The notes under the pieces are model-generated. The model was not told the DNA's origin, searched no databases, and saw only the letters and a list, made by a program, of their open reading frames with translations. DNA of 64,000 nt from NCBI GenBank assembly GCA_903853385.1, contig CAINTJ010000030.1, forward strand, positions 47,074-111,073, read 5' to 3'. Position 1 is the first letter of the stretch. Every line of letters begins with the position of its first letter. Position numbers and translations under genes: made by a program. This DNA is from an uncultured Gammaproteobacteria bacterium. Lineage in GTDB: Bacteria > Pseudomonadota > Gammaproteobacteria > Pseudomonadales > Pseudohongiellaceae. This document shows, one piece after another, positions 27,840-36,540 of this stretch.

Positions 27840-28304
27840 ATGATCATGGATTTACTACTCTGGTATGAAAACGGACCCGTTGGGGTGTTTGAGCGGGAAT
27901 CGCTGTGGGGTTACCCGGCCATCTTGACTTCACATGCCATTGGCATGGCCACGGTACTGGGTGTTGCCTTTACCTTGTGCATGCGGGTAATGGGCTTTGC
28001 CAAGGGTATTTCCATCCAGGCGTTCGACAAGCTGTTTGTCGTGGGCTGGATCGGGTTTTTCATCAATCTCGTCTCCGGCATCCTGCTGTTTTCCGGCAGT
28101 GCCAGCACCTATTTCTTCCAGTGGGCTTTCCAGTTGAAGATCGGTGCGATTCTGTTTGGCGGGGTGATGCTCAAAGTGGTCATGAACAGTGTGCGCGCCA
28201 ACAATAGTGAGCTTACCCAGAAATTTTTTGCTGCACTTTGCATGACCAGTTGGCTGGTTGGTGTCATCACCGGCCGGTTGATGGCCTACATCACAGCTTC
28301 CTGA
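27840..28304 (+). CDS. DUF6644-like small membrane protein 1
   Basis: The product has 154 residues with four predicted membrane helices. An ATG at 27846 is an alternative start. The first helix contains LTSHAIGMATVLG with a histidine inside the membrane, a position matched in the next gene (LHFIGLSFMFG). WAFQLKIGAILFGGVMLKVV forms a later helix. Histidines placed like this suggest, but do not prove, haem b binding. With its paralogue 12 bases downstream it may form an inner-membrane electron-transfer unit. In this window it lies beside the DUF1592/DUF1552 modules. Confidence 0.75.
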   Translation: MIMDLLLWYENGPVGVFERESLWGYPAILTSHAIGMATVLGVAFTLCMRVMGFAKGISIQAFDKLFVVGWIGFFINLVSGILLFSGSASTYFFQWAFQLKIGAILFGGVMLKVVMNSVRANNSELTQKFFAALCMTSWLVGVITGRLMAYITAS

Positions 28305-28316
28305 GGGGATTATAAA

Positions 28317-28805
28317 ATGACGATGCAAGATGTAGCTGACTTTTTCACAAGCAGCATAGTTCACAAATGGATCATTGAGCAGTTCTGGATATTCCCGCTG
28401 TGCGAAACCCTGCATTTCATCGGGCTGTCGTTCATGTTCGGCTCCTTGCTGGTGATCGATTGCCGTGTGCTTGGCCTGGCCAAGTTCATCAGCATGAAAG
28501 AAGCGATGAAGTTCATTCCGGTGGCGATTATTGCGTTCAGCGTTAACCTGATCACCGGGTATTTCTTCATGACCTCTGATCCCAACAACTACATTTACAA
28601 CTATGGCTTCCAGTGGAAGATGGTGATGATTGTGATTGCCGGTATCAATGCGCTATGGTTCTGGCTGGGTGAGCACAAGCAACTGCTGACACTGGCCGAT
28701 GGTGAAGAAGCGCCGTTCCGCGCCAAGGTGATCGCGCTGGTTTCGATTCTGGTGTGGATCACAGTAATCATTTTGGGTCGCATGATTCCTTACACAGACA
28801 GTTGA
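28317..28805 (+). CDS. DUF6644-like small membrane protein 2
   Basis: The product has 162 residues and four predicted helices, paralogous to the preceding gene. Shared positions are the intramembrane histidine in CETLHFIGLSFMFGSLLVID, the polar AFSVNLITGYFFMTSDPNNY loop and the YGFQWKMVMIVIAGIN helix. A second conserved polar loop aligns with GSASTYFFQWAFQLKIG of copy 1. The close spacing implies an obligate pair. No function is established. Confidence 0.75.
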   Translation: MTMQDVADFFTSSIVHKWIIEQFWIFPLCETLHFIGLSFMFGSLLVIDCRVLGLAKFISMKEAMKFIPVAIIAFSVNLITGYFFMTSDPNNYIYNYGFQWKMVMIVIAGINALWFWLGEHKQLLTLADGEEAPFRAKVIALVSILVWITVIILGRMIPYTDS

Positions 28806-28831
28806 TCGCGGTAGTTATCCGCAGCAACAAC

Positions 28832-28857
28832 AAAGCCACGTTCGCGTGGCTTTGTGC
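28832..28857 (+). terminator. Rho-independent terminator after the DUF6644-like pair
   Basis: AAAGCCACG (28832-28840), a TTCG tetraloop, and CGTGGCTTT (28845-28853), followed by a short T-rich tail. It is a nine-base perfect stem. Its position argues that the following glycosyltransferase starts at 28873 and not at the earlier in-frame GTG at 28846, which lies inside the stem. Confidence 0.8.
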
Positions 28858-28872
28858 TTTTCATGGACTGGC

Positions 28873-30123
28873 ATGCCGCAACAATCATATGTATTCGTGC
28901 CGATGGGCAGTCATGGTGATGTGCACCCCATTGTCGGGCTTGCGGTTGCGATGCGGGCGCGTGGCCACAAGGTGGCCGTGTGCACCAACGGCTTTTTCCG
29001 TGCTCTCATCGAACAGAACCAGCTGGAATTTATCGAACTGGGCACGGCACAGGACTATCTGGATGCTACCAGTCACCCGGATTTGTGGGACGCGCGCAAA
29101 GGTCCAGCCGCAGTGATAGCGTTCATGGTGTCTACGCTGCGACCTGGTTATCAGCTGTTGCTGCAACGCTGGCAGCGTGAAAGATTTATTTTGGTGGCCT
29201 CGCCGTTGTGCCTGAGTGCGCGACTGTTGCAGGAAGTCCACGGCGTGCCGCTGGTCACCACCCAGTTGCAACCGCTGGTCTTGCGTAGTGTTCATGAGGT
29301 GCCGGGCCTACCGGCGTTGATGCCGGCGTGGGCGCCATCCTGGTGGATCAGGTTGTTCTATTGGCTGGCCGATAGAGCCTTGATAGACCCTCTCATTTGC
29401 CCGACGCTGAACGCATTCAGGCACGAGCTGGGGTTGCCACCGGTGCAACGCGTGATGCAGGCGTGGTGGAACTCGCCGCAGCGCATCATTGGGCTGTGGC
29501 CCGCGTGGTTTGGGGCGCCGCAGCCGGATTGGCCGCAGCACACCAGACTGGCCGGGTTTCCGCTTTATGATGAGAGCGGCATTGCCACCTTGTCACCTGA
29601 GCTCGAAAACTTTCTGGCGGCAGGTTCAGCGCCGATAGCGTTCACGCCCGGCTCAGCCATGCGCCAAGGCCGCAAGTTCTTCGAAGCAGCCATTGGCGCC
29701 TGTGGAAAAATGCAGCGCAGGGGCTTGTTGTTGACGCGCTTCGCCGAACACATCCCGTCAAATTTACCCGACTCGGTAATACACGTGCCGTTTGCACCGT
29801 TCAGCCAGTTGTTGCCACGCTGTGCGGCACTGGTGCATCACGGCGGCATCGGCACCATGGCGCAAGGCTTTGCTGCCGGCCTTCCACAATTGGTGATGCC
29901 AATGGCGCATGATCAGCCTGATAATCTTTTGCGCTTGCGCAGGTTGGGGGCCGGGGACGGCTTGCCGCCGGCGCAGTTCAAGGCGCAAGCTGTAGCCGAC
30001 AAGCTGGCAACCTTGCTCTCGGATGTGCAAGTACGCTCGCGTTGTCGCCAGTTGCAGCAATGGATCCTTGCCGCGCAACCACTCACTACCGCCTGTGAAT
30101 TGCTGGAAGCAGAGCTGGAGTGA
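28873..30123 (+). CDS. UGT/MGT-type glycosyltransferase (GT1, GT-B fold)
   Basis: The product has 416 residues from the ATG at 28873. The N-terminal acceptor domain starts YVFVPMGSHGDVHPIVGLAV, typical of GT28/GT1 enzymes acting on lipids or sterols. The C-terminal donor-binding part has APIAFTPGSAMRQG, HVPFAPFSQLLPRCAALVHH and GGIGTMAQGFAAGLPQLVMP, which contain the sugar-nucleotide site histidine and glutamine region. Close relatives include rhamnosyl- and glucosyltransferases such as RhlB. The acceptor is unknown; a glycolipid is plausible. Confidence 0.9.
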   Translation: MPQQSYVFVPMGSHGDVHPIVGLAVAMRARGHKVAVCTNGFFRALIEQNQLEFIELGTAQDYLDATSHPDLWDARKGPAAVIAFMVSTLRPGYQLLLQRWQRERFILVASPLCLSARLLQEVHGVPLVTTQLQPLVLRSVHEVPGLPALMPAWAPSWWIRLFYWLADRALIDPLICPTLNAFRHELGLPPVQRVMQAWWNSPQRIIGLWPAWFGAPQPDWPQHTRLAGFPLYDESGIATLSPELENFLAAGSAPIAFTPGSAMRQGRKFFEAAIGACGKMQRRGLLLTRFAEHIPSNLPDSVIHVPFAPFSQLLPRCAALVHHGGIGTMAQGFAAGLPQLVMPMAHDQPDNLLRLRRLGAGDGLPPAQFKAQAVADKLATLLSDVQVRSRCRQLQQWILAAQPLTTACELLEAELE

Positions 30124-30160
30124 CACGGGCGCCGCATCCTAACCGTGGAGTTGCGATAGC

Positions 30161-32719
30161 ATGCCAACAGAAGTGAATCAGACGCCAGCCAGTGCCGGCC
30201 ATACTGCCGCGTCAGCGGCAGAACGACTCCGGCAAGAAGGCTACAACGAGTTGCCCTTGGCAGATCAGCGTGGGATATGGCGCATTCTGGTTGAAGTGAT
30301 GCGGCAGCCGATGTTTGCGCTGCTGATTGGTGGTGGTGTCGTGTATTTTTTGCTGGGCGACCGCCTGGAAGCCCTGTTGTTGCTCGCCTTCGCCTGCCTG
30401 TCGGTACTGATCACCATCATTCAGGAATCACGCAGTGAAAAAGTACTGGAGGCATTACGCAATCTGGCCAGCCCGCGCGCGACGGTGATCCGTGACGGCA
30501 TACGGATAGTGATTGCCGGTCGTGAAGTGGTACGCGGGGATATGCTGGTGCTCGCCGAGGGTGACCGGGTTGCGGCCGATGCCACGCTGGAAACTTCCCA
30601 CGACCTGTTGCTGGATGAATCATTGCTGACAGGTGAATCAGTCCCGGTCAGAAAAGTTCATGGCGTTACGGCGCAGGCGGCCGATGCCAGGGCCGGCAGC
30701 GAAGCCCATACTCAGGTAAGCGGCGGCACCCTGGTAGTGCGCGGCAGCGGGATTGCATGCGTGCATGCCACCGGTGCCAACAGTGAAATCGGCCGCATCG
30801 GCCACGCACTGCATGCCATTGAAACCGAACAACCGCATCTGCAAATACAGATAAGCCGTCTGGTGCGCGAGTTCGCGATCATTGGCGGTATTGCCGGCGT
30901 GGTAGCGGTGGTGTTGTTTGGCTTGCTGCGCGGTTCCTGGCTGGAAGCGATGCTGAGTGGCATTGCACTTGGCATGTCGATGATGCCGGAAGAGTTTCCG
31001 CTGGTATTGGCGGTATTCATGGCCATGGGAGCCTGGCGCATTTCGCGTGCACGCGTGCTGACGCGGCGCGCCTCGGCCATCGAGACACTGGGTGCCACCA
31101 CCGTGCTGTGCACCGACAAGACCGGCACCCTCACCGAGAATCGCATGAGCGTGGTGGCACTGGCGTACAAGGATGCATGCTGGGCACCTGCTTCCAACAG
31201 TGAGTTGTCAGAGCAGGCGAGCATGATTTTGCAAACTGCACTGCAGGCTTGTCCACAACGTGCAACCGATCCGATGGACGTGGCGGTGCAGGTTCTGGCC
31301 AAAACCCGGCTGGCGACGCAGATGACCGGTCTGGCGTCGCGCACGGTGATCCGGGCCTATGGCTTGCGTCCCGATTTGTTTGCAGTTGCCAATGTAGTGG
31401 CTGCACCCGATGGCAGTGGCAGCCGGGCCTATGCCAAGGGCGCTGTCGAAGCCATCGCAGAATTGTGCGGGTTTTCCGCGGTCGAGCTGGCCGGGCTGCG
31501 TGTGCAAGTGGATGCGCTGGCGCGCGATGGCATGCGGGTGCTGGGCGTGGCGCACACGCCGCTGCTGGCGGCAACACTGACGCTATCAGACACGCCGCGC
31601 GGCTTGCCGTTTGGATTTGCCGGCTTGATCGGTTTTGCCGATCCCTTGCGTGCCAACGTGCCGGCTGCTGTCGCTGAATGCCGCAGCGCCGGGATTCGCG
31701 TGGTGATGATCACCGGCGACTATCCGGTCACCGCGCGCGCGATAGCGCAACAAGCCGGGATCGACAGCAGTGAAGTCCTGGACGGCAGCACCTTCGCGGC
31801 GCTGTCTGACCAGGAACTCGCGGTGCGCGTCAAAATGGGTTCGATCTTTGCCCGCATCCGGCCAGAACAGAAACTGCGCATCGTTGAGTGCCTGAAAGCC
31901 GATGGTGAAATCGTGGCGATGACCGGCGATGGTGTCAACGATGCGCCGGCCATCAAGGCCGCCCATATCGGCATCGCAATGGGCGGGCGCGGCACTGATG
32001 TGGCGCGCGAGGCTTCTTCCATTGTGCTGCTCGATGATGATTTCGGCTCCATCGTCGACACCATTCGTCTCGGCCGCCGCATCTACGACAACCTGCGCAA
32101 GGCCACCGAATACATTGTAGCGGTGCATATCCCGATAGCCGGGCTGGCACTGCTGCCGCTGCTGCTGGGTCTGCCGCTGATGCTCACGCCCATCCATATC
32201 GCGTTTCTCGAGATGGTGATCGACCCCGCCTGCTCAGTGGTGCTGGAGGCCGAGCAGGAGGAAGACGATGTGATGAAACGGCCACCGCGTGATCCCGACA
32301 GCCGGCTGCTGCTGCCCAAGCGCTTGCTGTGGGCGCTGTTGCAGGGCTTCATTGTGCTGGCAATTCTCGCCACGGTGCTGGTGCTTGCTTCCCGCGCAGG
32401 CATGCCAGAGGCCGATGTGCGCGCGCTGGTATTCAGTTGTCTGGTGCTGGTGAACATGGGGCTGATTCTGGTCAACCGCTCATTCAGCGCCTCGTTACTG
32501 CGCGCCTTTGGCCGGCCTAATGGTTCGCTGTGGGTGCTGTTGAGTGGCGTGGGTGGTGTGTTGGCAACGGCGTTGTTCTGGTCACCGGCGCAATCGCTGT
32601 TTCATTTTGGCCAACTGCATGGGGATGATCTCGCTTTTGGTGTGGGAGTTGGCGTGCTGAGCATGGTGTTGCTGGAAGCGATCAAGTCGCAGTGGTTTCG
32701 GGCCGGATCGCTACGCTGA
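30161..32719 (+). CDS. P-type cation-transporting ATPase
   Basis: The product has 852 residues. The N-terminal cation-ATPase segment (AERLRQEGYNELP) is followed by membrane helices, the actuator domain with LDESLLTGESVPVRK, the phosphorylated aspartate D319 in CTDKTGTLTENR, and the hinge MTGDGVNDAPAIKAAHIGIA. The M4 motif is MMPEEFPLVLAVF instead of the PEGLP of Ca2+-ATPases. This marks a less studied P2-like group, and the exchanged acidic residue may alter ion choice. Six membrane helices follow. The transported ion cannot be assigned. No regulator is adjacent. Confidence 0.92.
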   Translation: MPTEVNQTPASAGHTAASAAERLRQEGYNELPLADQRGIWRILVEVMRQPMFALLIGGGVVYFLLGDRLEALLLLAFACLSVLITIIQESRSEKVLEALRNLASPRATVIRDGIRIVIAGREVVRGDMLVLAEGDRVAADATLETSHDLLLDESLLTGESVPVRKVHGVTAQAADARAGSEAHTQVSGGTLVVRGSGIACVHATGANSEIGRIGHALHAIETEQPHLQIQISRLVREFAIIGGIAGVVAVVLFGLLRGSWLEAMLSGIALGMSMMPEEFPLVLAVFMAMGAWRISRARVLTRRASAIETLGATTVLCTDKTGTLTENRMSVVALAYKDACWAPASNSELSEQASMILQTALQACPQRATDPMDVAVQVLAKTRLATQMTGLASRTVIRAYGLRPDLFAVANVVAAPDGSGSRAYAKGAVEAIAELCGFSAVELAGLRVQVDALARDGMRVLGVAHTPLLAATLTLSDTPRGLPFGFAGLIGFADPLRANVPAAVAECRSAGIRVVMITGDYPVTARAIAQQAGIDSSEVLDGSTFAALSDQELAVRVKMGSIFARIRPEQKLRIVECLKADGEIVAMTGDGVNDAPAIKAAHIGIAMGGRGTDVAREASSIVLLDDDFGSIVDTIRLGRRIYDNLRKATEYIVAVHIPIAGLALLPLLLGLPLMLTPIHIAFLEMVIDPACSVVLEAEQEEDDVMKRPPRDPDSRLLLPKRLLWALLQGFIVLAILATVLVLASRAGMPEADVRALVFSCLVLVNMGLILVNRSFSASLLRAFGRPNGSLWVLLSGVGGVLATALFWSPAQSLFHFGQLHGDDLAFGVGVGVLSMVLLEAIKSQWFRAGSLR

Positions 32720-32791
32720 GATCAACCAATGTTTGCGCTGACCGAGTTCTAGCATGGGAAAGCCGCTGTCCATGTGGTGGAGTGACGCAGA

Positions 32792-33742
32792 CTATTCCAG
32801 CGCCCTTCGCACCAGCGTTGGAATGTCACCATCATGCTTGAACCCGACTGCTTCGGCCTGTGGCGTCAGCAACGGGGGATAGCTGGCATAGATGCCTTGA
32901 ATCACTGGATCCGGTTGATAGGTGATCAGGTTGCGCACCTGTTCGCCATGCACTTGTGCAATGCCAGTTACCAATGCCTGCATGGAAATATGCTGGGCCG
33001 GCAGTTGCCACTGGCGGCTGGCGTTCATCGCCGCCGCAGGCAATTCAGCGGCATGAATCAGGTTGTCGATGCAGGCGGGATGGGAGAGGAACCACGACCT
33101 GGATTGGGGCGAAGCCGGGCATACGAAGGGTTTGCCTTCAGCCAGATTGCGGATGATGTCGCTCAAAAAGCGGGAAGCATGGCCGGCATCATCCGGTGGG
33201 CGTGACATGATGCCGGGCAGCCTGATACTGCGACCATCGAGCCAGCCGCGACGGCTGTAATCGGCAATCAGGATTTCACCTACCAGCTTTTGAGCGCCAT
33301 AACTCAAGCCGGGGCAAGCGCGCAGATTCTCATCAATATAGTCCGGCAAGGGCTGGCCATAGACAGCAATAGAGCTGGTGAACACCAGCCGTGGCACATA
33401 CTGAGCCTGCCATTGGCGAGTGCGCAGCATTTCCAGCAGCCCCACGGTGCCATCCTGGTTGATATGCTTGCCGAGTTCGAAGTTGGCTTCGCTGACACCG
33501 CCGGGCACACAGGCCAGATGAAAAATGACTTCGGGTTCATCAGCCAGTGCGCTTTGCAGTAACACAGCATCTGCCATGTCACCTTTGATCAGCCGCACGC
33601 GCGCGTCCGCCGGCGGGTTTTCGAAACGCCGGCTTAACAGCGTAAGACTGCTGACGCTACGACCATTGATACTCTGTTTTAATAGGCGTTGGGCAAGCCG
33701 CTGGCCGACAAAACCGTTGGCGCCGGTAATCAATACTTTCAT
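32792..33742 (-). CDS. NAD-dependent epimerase/dehydratase family protein (DenD-like)
   Basis: The product has 316 residues from the ATG at 33742 (MKVLITGANGFVGQRLAQRL), whose Rossmann motif GxxGxxG must be near the start; the frame extends 67 codons further upstream without family likeness. Extended SDR features are HLACVPGGVSEANFELGKHI, the serine of TSSIAVYG and SYGAQKLVGEILIADYSRRG with Tyr and Lys of the YxxxK pair. The closest pattern is D-erythronate dehydrogenase DenD, but the usual denD neighbours are absent, so the substrate is open. Confidence 0.85.
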   Translation of the reverse strand: MKVLITGANGFVGQRLAQRLLKQSINGRSVSSLTLLSRRFENPPADARVRLIKGDMADAVLLQSALADEPEVIFHLACVPGGVSEANFELGKHINQDGTVGLLEMLRTRQWQAQYVPRLVFTSSIAVYGQPLPDYIDENLRACPGLSYGAQKLVGEILIADYSRRGWLDGRSIRLPGIMSRPPDDAGHASRFLSDIIRNLAEGKPFVCPASPQSRSWFLSHPACIDNLIHAAELPAAAMNASRQWQLPAQHISMQALVTGIAQVHGEQVRNLITYQPDPVIQGIYASYPPLLTPQAEAVGFKHDGDIPTLVRRALE

Positions 33743-33842
33743 GGAGTGATCCGTAACAAGTGGCAGGTGCATTGTTGCCCCCCTATTCTTCTTTAACTTG
33801 CCGCAAGTGCCAACCCCCAGTTTGCCAACCAGGTGACCAGTC

Positions 33843-35153
33843 ATGAAAACTTCACGCAGAAAGCTGTTGCAGCACGGAGTATCGCTGGCCGCAGCTGCCG
33901 CCTGGGTGCCAATGCTGCCCGCAGCCAAGGGAGTGGAAATCACGGATTTATTGGTAAGTCAGCGCCTGACTGCCGATCTGCAGACTCATGCCGCATTCGG
34001 GCCCAAGTTTTCCGGCGGCCCCGGTGACAATGCCACGGCACGCTGGACTGCCGAGCGCTTGCGCAGCCTGGGGTACAAGGTGGAAGAGTCGGAATTTCCG
34101 GCGCCATTCTTCGTCAAACACACCACCGAACTCAGGATCGGCACAACCAGCGTGGAGGTTTATGCGCAGGGGCCAGTGACGGTGACCAGCGCGGATGGCA
34201 TTCGTGCCGGATTGGCGGCAATAGAAGAGGACGGCAAGGTAGGCGATGTCAAAGGCCGCATTGCCGTCATCATTGCTCCCTTTGCCCGCCATGCCGCGCT
34301 GTTTCCGGACCGCGGACTCGGCGCCACAGTGAGGGATGCAAGCAAAGCCGGTGCGCTGGCCATCATCATTGTCACTACCGGCCCCACGGGTGAAATGGTG
34401 GCGCTCAACTGCCCGGATGCCGCGCCCTTTGTGCCGGTGCCGCTGGCGATCCTCGCTCCCAGCCTGGCCGCGCCAGTACTGGCAGCGGCACGCACCAATG
34501 CGGTGGCAACGCTGGTACTTTATGGCACGGCCACCCCTAAACCCTGCAAAAACATCGTAGCAAAACTGTCTCGTGGACCCAAATGGATAGCGATGTCGAC
34601 CCCGCGCAGCGGCTGGTTTGACTGTGTGGCCGAGCGTGGTACCGGCCAGGCGGCATTTCTGGAAATTGCGGCCTGGCTGGTGCGAGCATTTCCGCAACAT
34701 TCGGTATTTCTGATGAACACCGGTGCGCATGAATACTTTTTTGCCGGTTCCCGTCGCGTGATCAATCAGGCGCCCTCACCCGCGAATACGGCGCTATGGG
34801 TGCATATCGGTGCCACGCTGGCGGCCCGCGATGCCGAAGTGGTGGATGGCAAGTTACAGATGCTGGATACGGTTGATCCGGACCGTTCCAGCATGGCAAC
34901 AGCAAAGGCGCGTACTGCGGTGGAGGTGAGCTTTGCCGGGCTGGTGGGCTTGGACAAGCCCGGGCTGATCCGGGCACAGGCCGGGGAATTATCCACTTTC
35001 ACCGACCGGGGCTATGACAAAGCATTTGCCTGCATCGGTCAGCATCGCTGGTTCCATACTGCTTCTGACAATATTGACTGCGTTGATGCCAGCCTGCTGT
35101 TGCCGGTCGTGAAGGCTCACCAGGCGGCCATTGAGCTGCTGGTAACCGGGTAG
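33843..35153 (+). CDS. Tat-exported M28-like protein lacking most zinc ligands
   Basis: The product has 436 residues. The signal SRRKLLQHGVSLAAAAAW suggests Tat export. A PA-type insertion domain (about 100-230, GKVGDVKGRIAVIIAPF ...) sits within an M28 aminopeptidase fold. Where active enzymes have the ligands H and D in an aHxD/GADDNAS pattern, this protein reads IAMSTPRSGWFDCVAERGTG. The EE pair is AHEY and the NxD ligand region is WVHIGATLA. Only the final histidine region (RWFHTASDNIDCVD) is intact. It is probably a binding protein derived from a peptidase, or uses a different metal set. Confidence 0.75.
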   Translation: MKTSRRKLLQHGVSLAAAAAWVPMLPAAKGVEITDLLVSQRLTADLQTHAAFGPKFSGGPGDNATARWTAERLRSLGYKVEESEFPAPFFVKHTTELRIGTTSVEVYAQGPVTVTSADGIRAGLAAIEEDGKVGDVKGRIAVIIAPFARHAALFPDRGLGATVRDASKAGALAIIIVTTGPTGEMVALNCPDAAPFVPVPLAILAPSLAAPVLAAARTNAVATLVLYGTATPKPCKNIVAKLSRGPKWIAMSTPRSGWFDCVAERGTGQAAFLEIAAWLVRAFPQHSVFLMNTGAHEYFFAGSRRVINQAPSPANTALWVHIGATLAARDAEVVDGKLQMLDTVDPDRSSMATAKARTAVEVSFAGLVGLDKPGLIRAQAGELSTFTDRGYDKAFACIGQHRWFHTASDNIDCVDASLLLPVVKAHQAAIELLVTG

Positions 35154-35251
35154 TTCAGGCCCGAACGGCAGGGGATGTTTGTTGGCTCGCTGCAGGGCTT
35201 TTTCTGCGATTTCCAGTATTGCATGGGCAGGATGATCTGCATTTTTGCAGC

Positions 35252-35596
35252 TCATCCTCGGCTTCGCCGATGGCATGGCCCCATTTCAGAAGCACTTTCC
35301 CTGTCATCCGGATGCAGAGTAAAGTCGAAATCATTCAGTGGCGCGCCTTTAAGTAATTCAAAAATCTGGTAGAACTCGCCAGTGCCATGCAAGAAAGAAG
35401 TGTACGGATTGAGTCGCCAGTGTCCGGGCAAGGCAAGCCGCTGGGCTTGCTTGCGCAGCTGTTCACTTTCTTCCAGTGCTGCCTTGACGGTTTTTTGTGC
35501 GGGGTAGAATGGAAAAGCTGCGCAATTCACCAAACTCGTTACAATTAGGCAATGTCTCTGCAATATCATAGCAGCCTGTTTTAAAACACTCAGCAA
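35252..35596 (-). pseudogene. Remnant of a PAS-domain sensor gene
   Basis: A 114-residue frame contains ALEESEQLRKQAQRLALPGHW followed by RLNPYTSFLHGTGEFYQIFE and DFDFTLHPDDRES. This is the sequence style of the linker coil and PAS_3 domain of GGDEF/histidine-kinase sensors. It stops in mid-domain (SEMGPCHRRSRG) and has no output domain. The remaining 451-base gap (35154-35604) holds nothing else I recognise. It is probably the leftover of a deleted sensor. Confidence 0.5.
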
Positions 35597-35604
35597 ATGG
35601 ACCC

Positions 35605-36540
35605 ATGCCTACATCGTCTATAAACCGTCGTTTTTTCCTGAAAGGCGTTGCTGCTGCCAATGGTCTGGCTGTGCTTGGCGCGCCCATGCTGAGTGTTGCT
35701 GCCACCGAAGTGCTTGGCGCAAATAAACTTTCGGATCGTCTTACCTTGATTACCGGTGCGGGTGGCAATGTGGTGCTTTACCGGGGTGATGCGGGGCTCA
35801 CACTGATCGACAGCGGAACGCGCGAGCAAGCGCCGGCTTTGTTGAAGCTGGTAGATGAGCTAACCGGCAAAACACCGATCCGTACTTTGTTCAACACACA
35901 CTGGCATGAAGATCACACTGGCGGGAATGAAGCTGTGCATGCGCGCGGCGCCAAAATCATTGCCCACGAAAATACCAGGCTCTGGCTTGGCGCTGACTTT
36001 GATGTGGAGTGGCGCAACACCAGCCACAAGCCCAGGCTGAAGGCGGCATTGCCGGATCAGACCTTTTATACTGATGGCAAACAGGATCTGGGTGGCGAAA
36101 GCGTTCAGTATTTTTATTTTCCACAAGCACATACTGATGGTGATGTTGCGCTGTATTTTCCCGACAGCAATGTACTGGTAGCCGGCGGGTTGTTGAGTAA
36201 CAACCAATATCCGATCGCAGACAGCGCCACGGGTGGCTGGATTGGCGGGTTGATCGCGGCCAACGCGGCGATGCTGGCGAAGGTGAACGACAGCACTGTC
36301 ATCATCGCGGATCACGGCCCTGCCAGGAAGAAAGCGGATTTGCAGGCCCAGCACGACATGCTGACCGATTTGTACGAAGTAATGAAAACACTCGAAAGAG
36401 AAGGTTCCAACGACCGCGACATGCTGAAAGAGAAAATTACTGCCAAATACGATGCGCGCTTCGGCAATCCCGAAGAGTTTATCAAGGAAACCTACCGCGG
36501 CATGTGGGCGCATACCTACGACATGGGTGGTTTTATCTGA
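35605..36540 (+). CDS. Module B: exported metallo-beta-lactamase-fold hydrolase
   Basis: The product has 311 residues. An N-terminal NRRFFLKGVAAANG is a twin-arginine-like signal ending near LSVAA. The zinc motif HWHEDH is complete (H99, H101, D103, H104), and further ligands lie in FPQAHTDGDVALYFPDSN and IIADHGPARK. It belongs to the broad MBL hydrolases related to quinoprotein-relay or lactonase-like enzymes, not to antibiotic-resistance lactamases in particular. The stop overlaps the start of the DUF1592 gene (ATGA), tying it to the redox module and suggesting that it processes a substrate or product in the periplasm. Confidence 0.85.
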   Translation: MPTSSINRRFFLKGVAAANGLAVLGAPMLSVAATEVLGANKLSDRLTLITGAGGNVVLYRGDAGLTLIDSGTREQAPALLKLVDELTGKTPIRTLFNTHWHEDHTGGNEAVHARGAKIIAHENTRLWLGADFDVEWRNTSHKPRLKAALPDQTFYTDGKQDLGGESVQYFYFPQAHTDGDVALYFPDSNVLVAGGLLSNNQYPIADSATGGWIGGLIAANAAMLAKVNDSTVIIADHGPARKKADLQAQHDMLTDLYEVMKTLEREGSNDRDMLKEKITAKYDARFGNPEEFIKETYRGMWAHTYDMGGFI

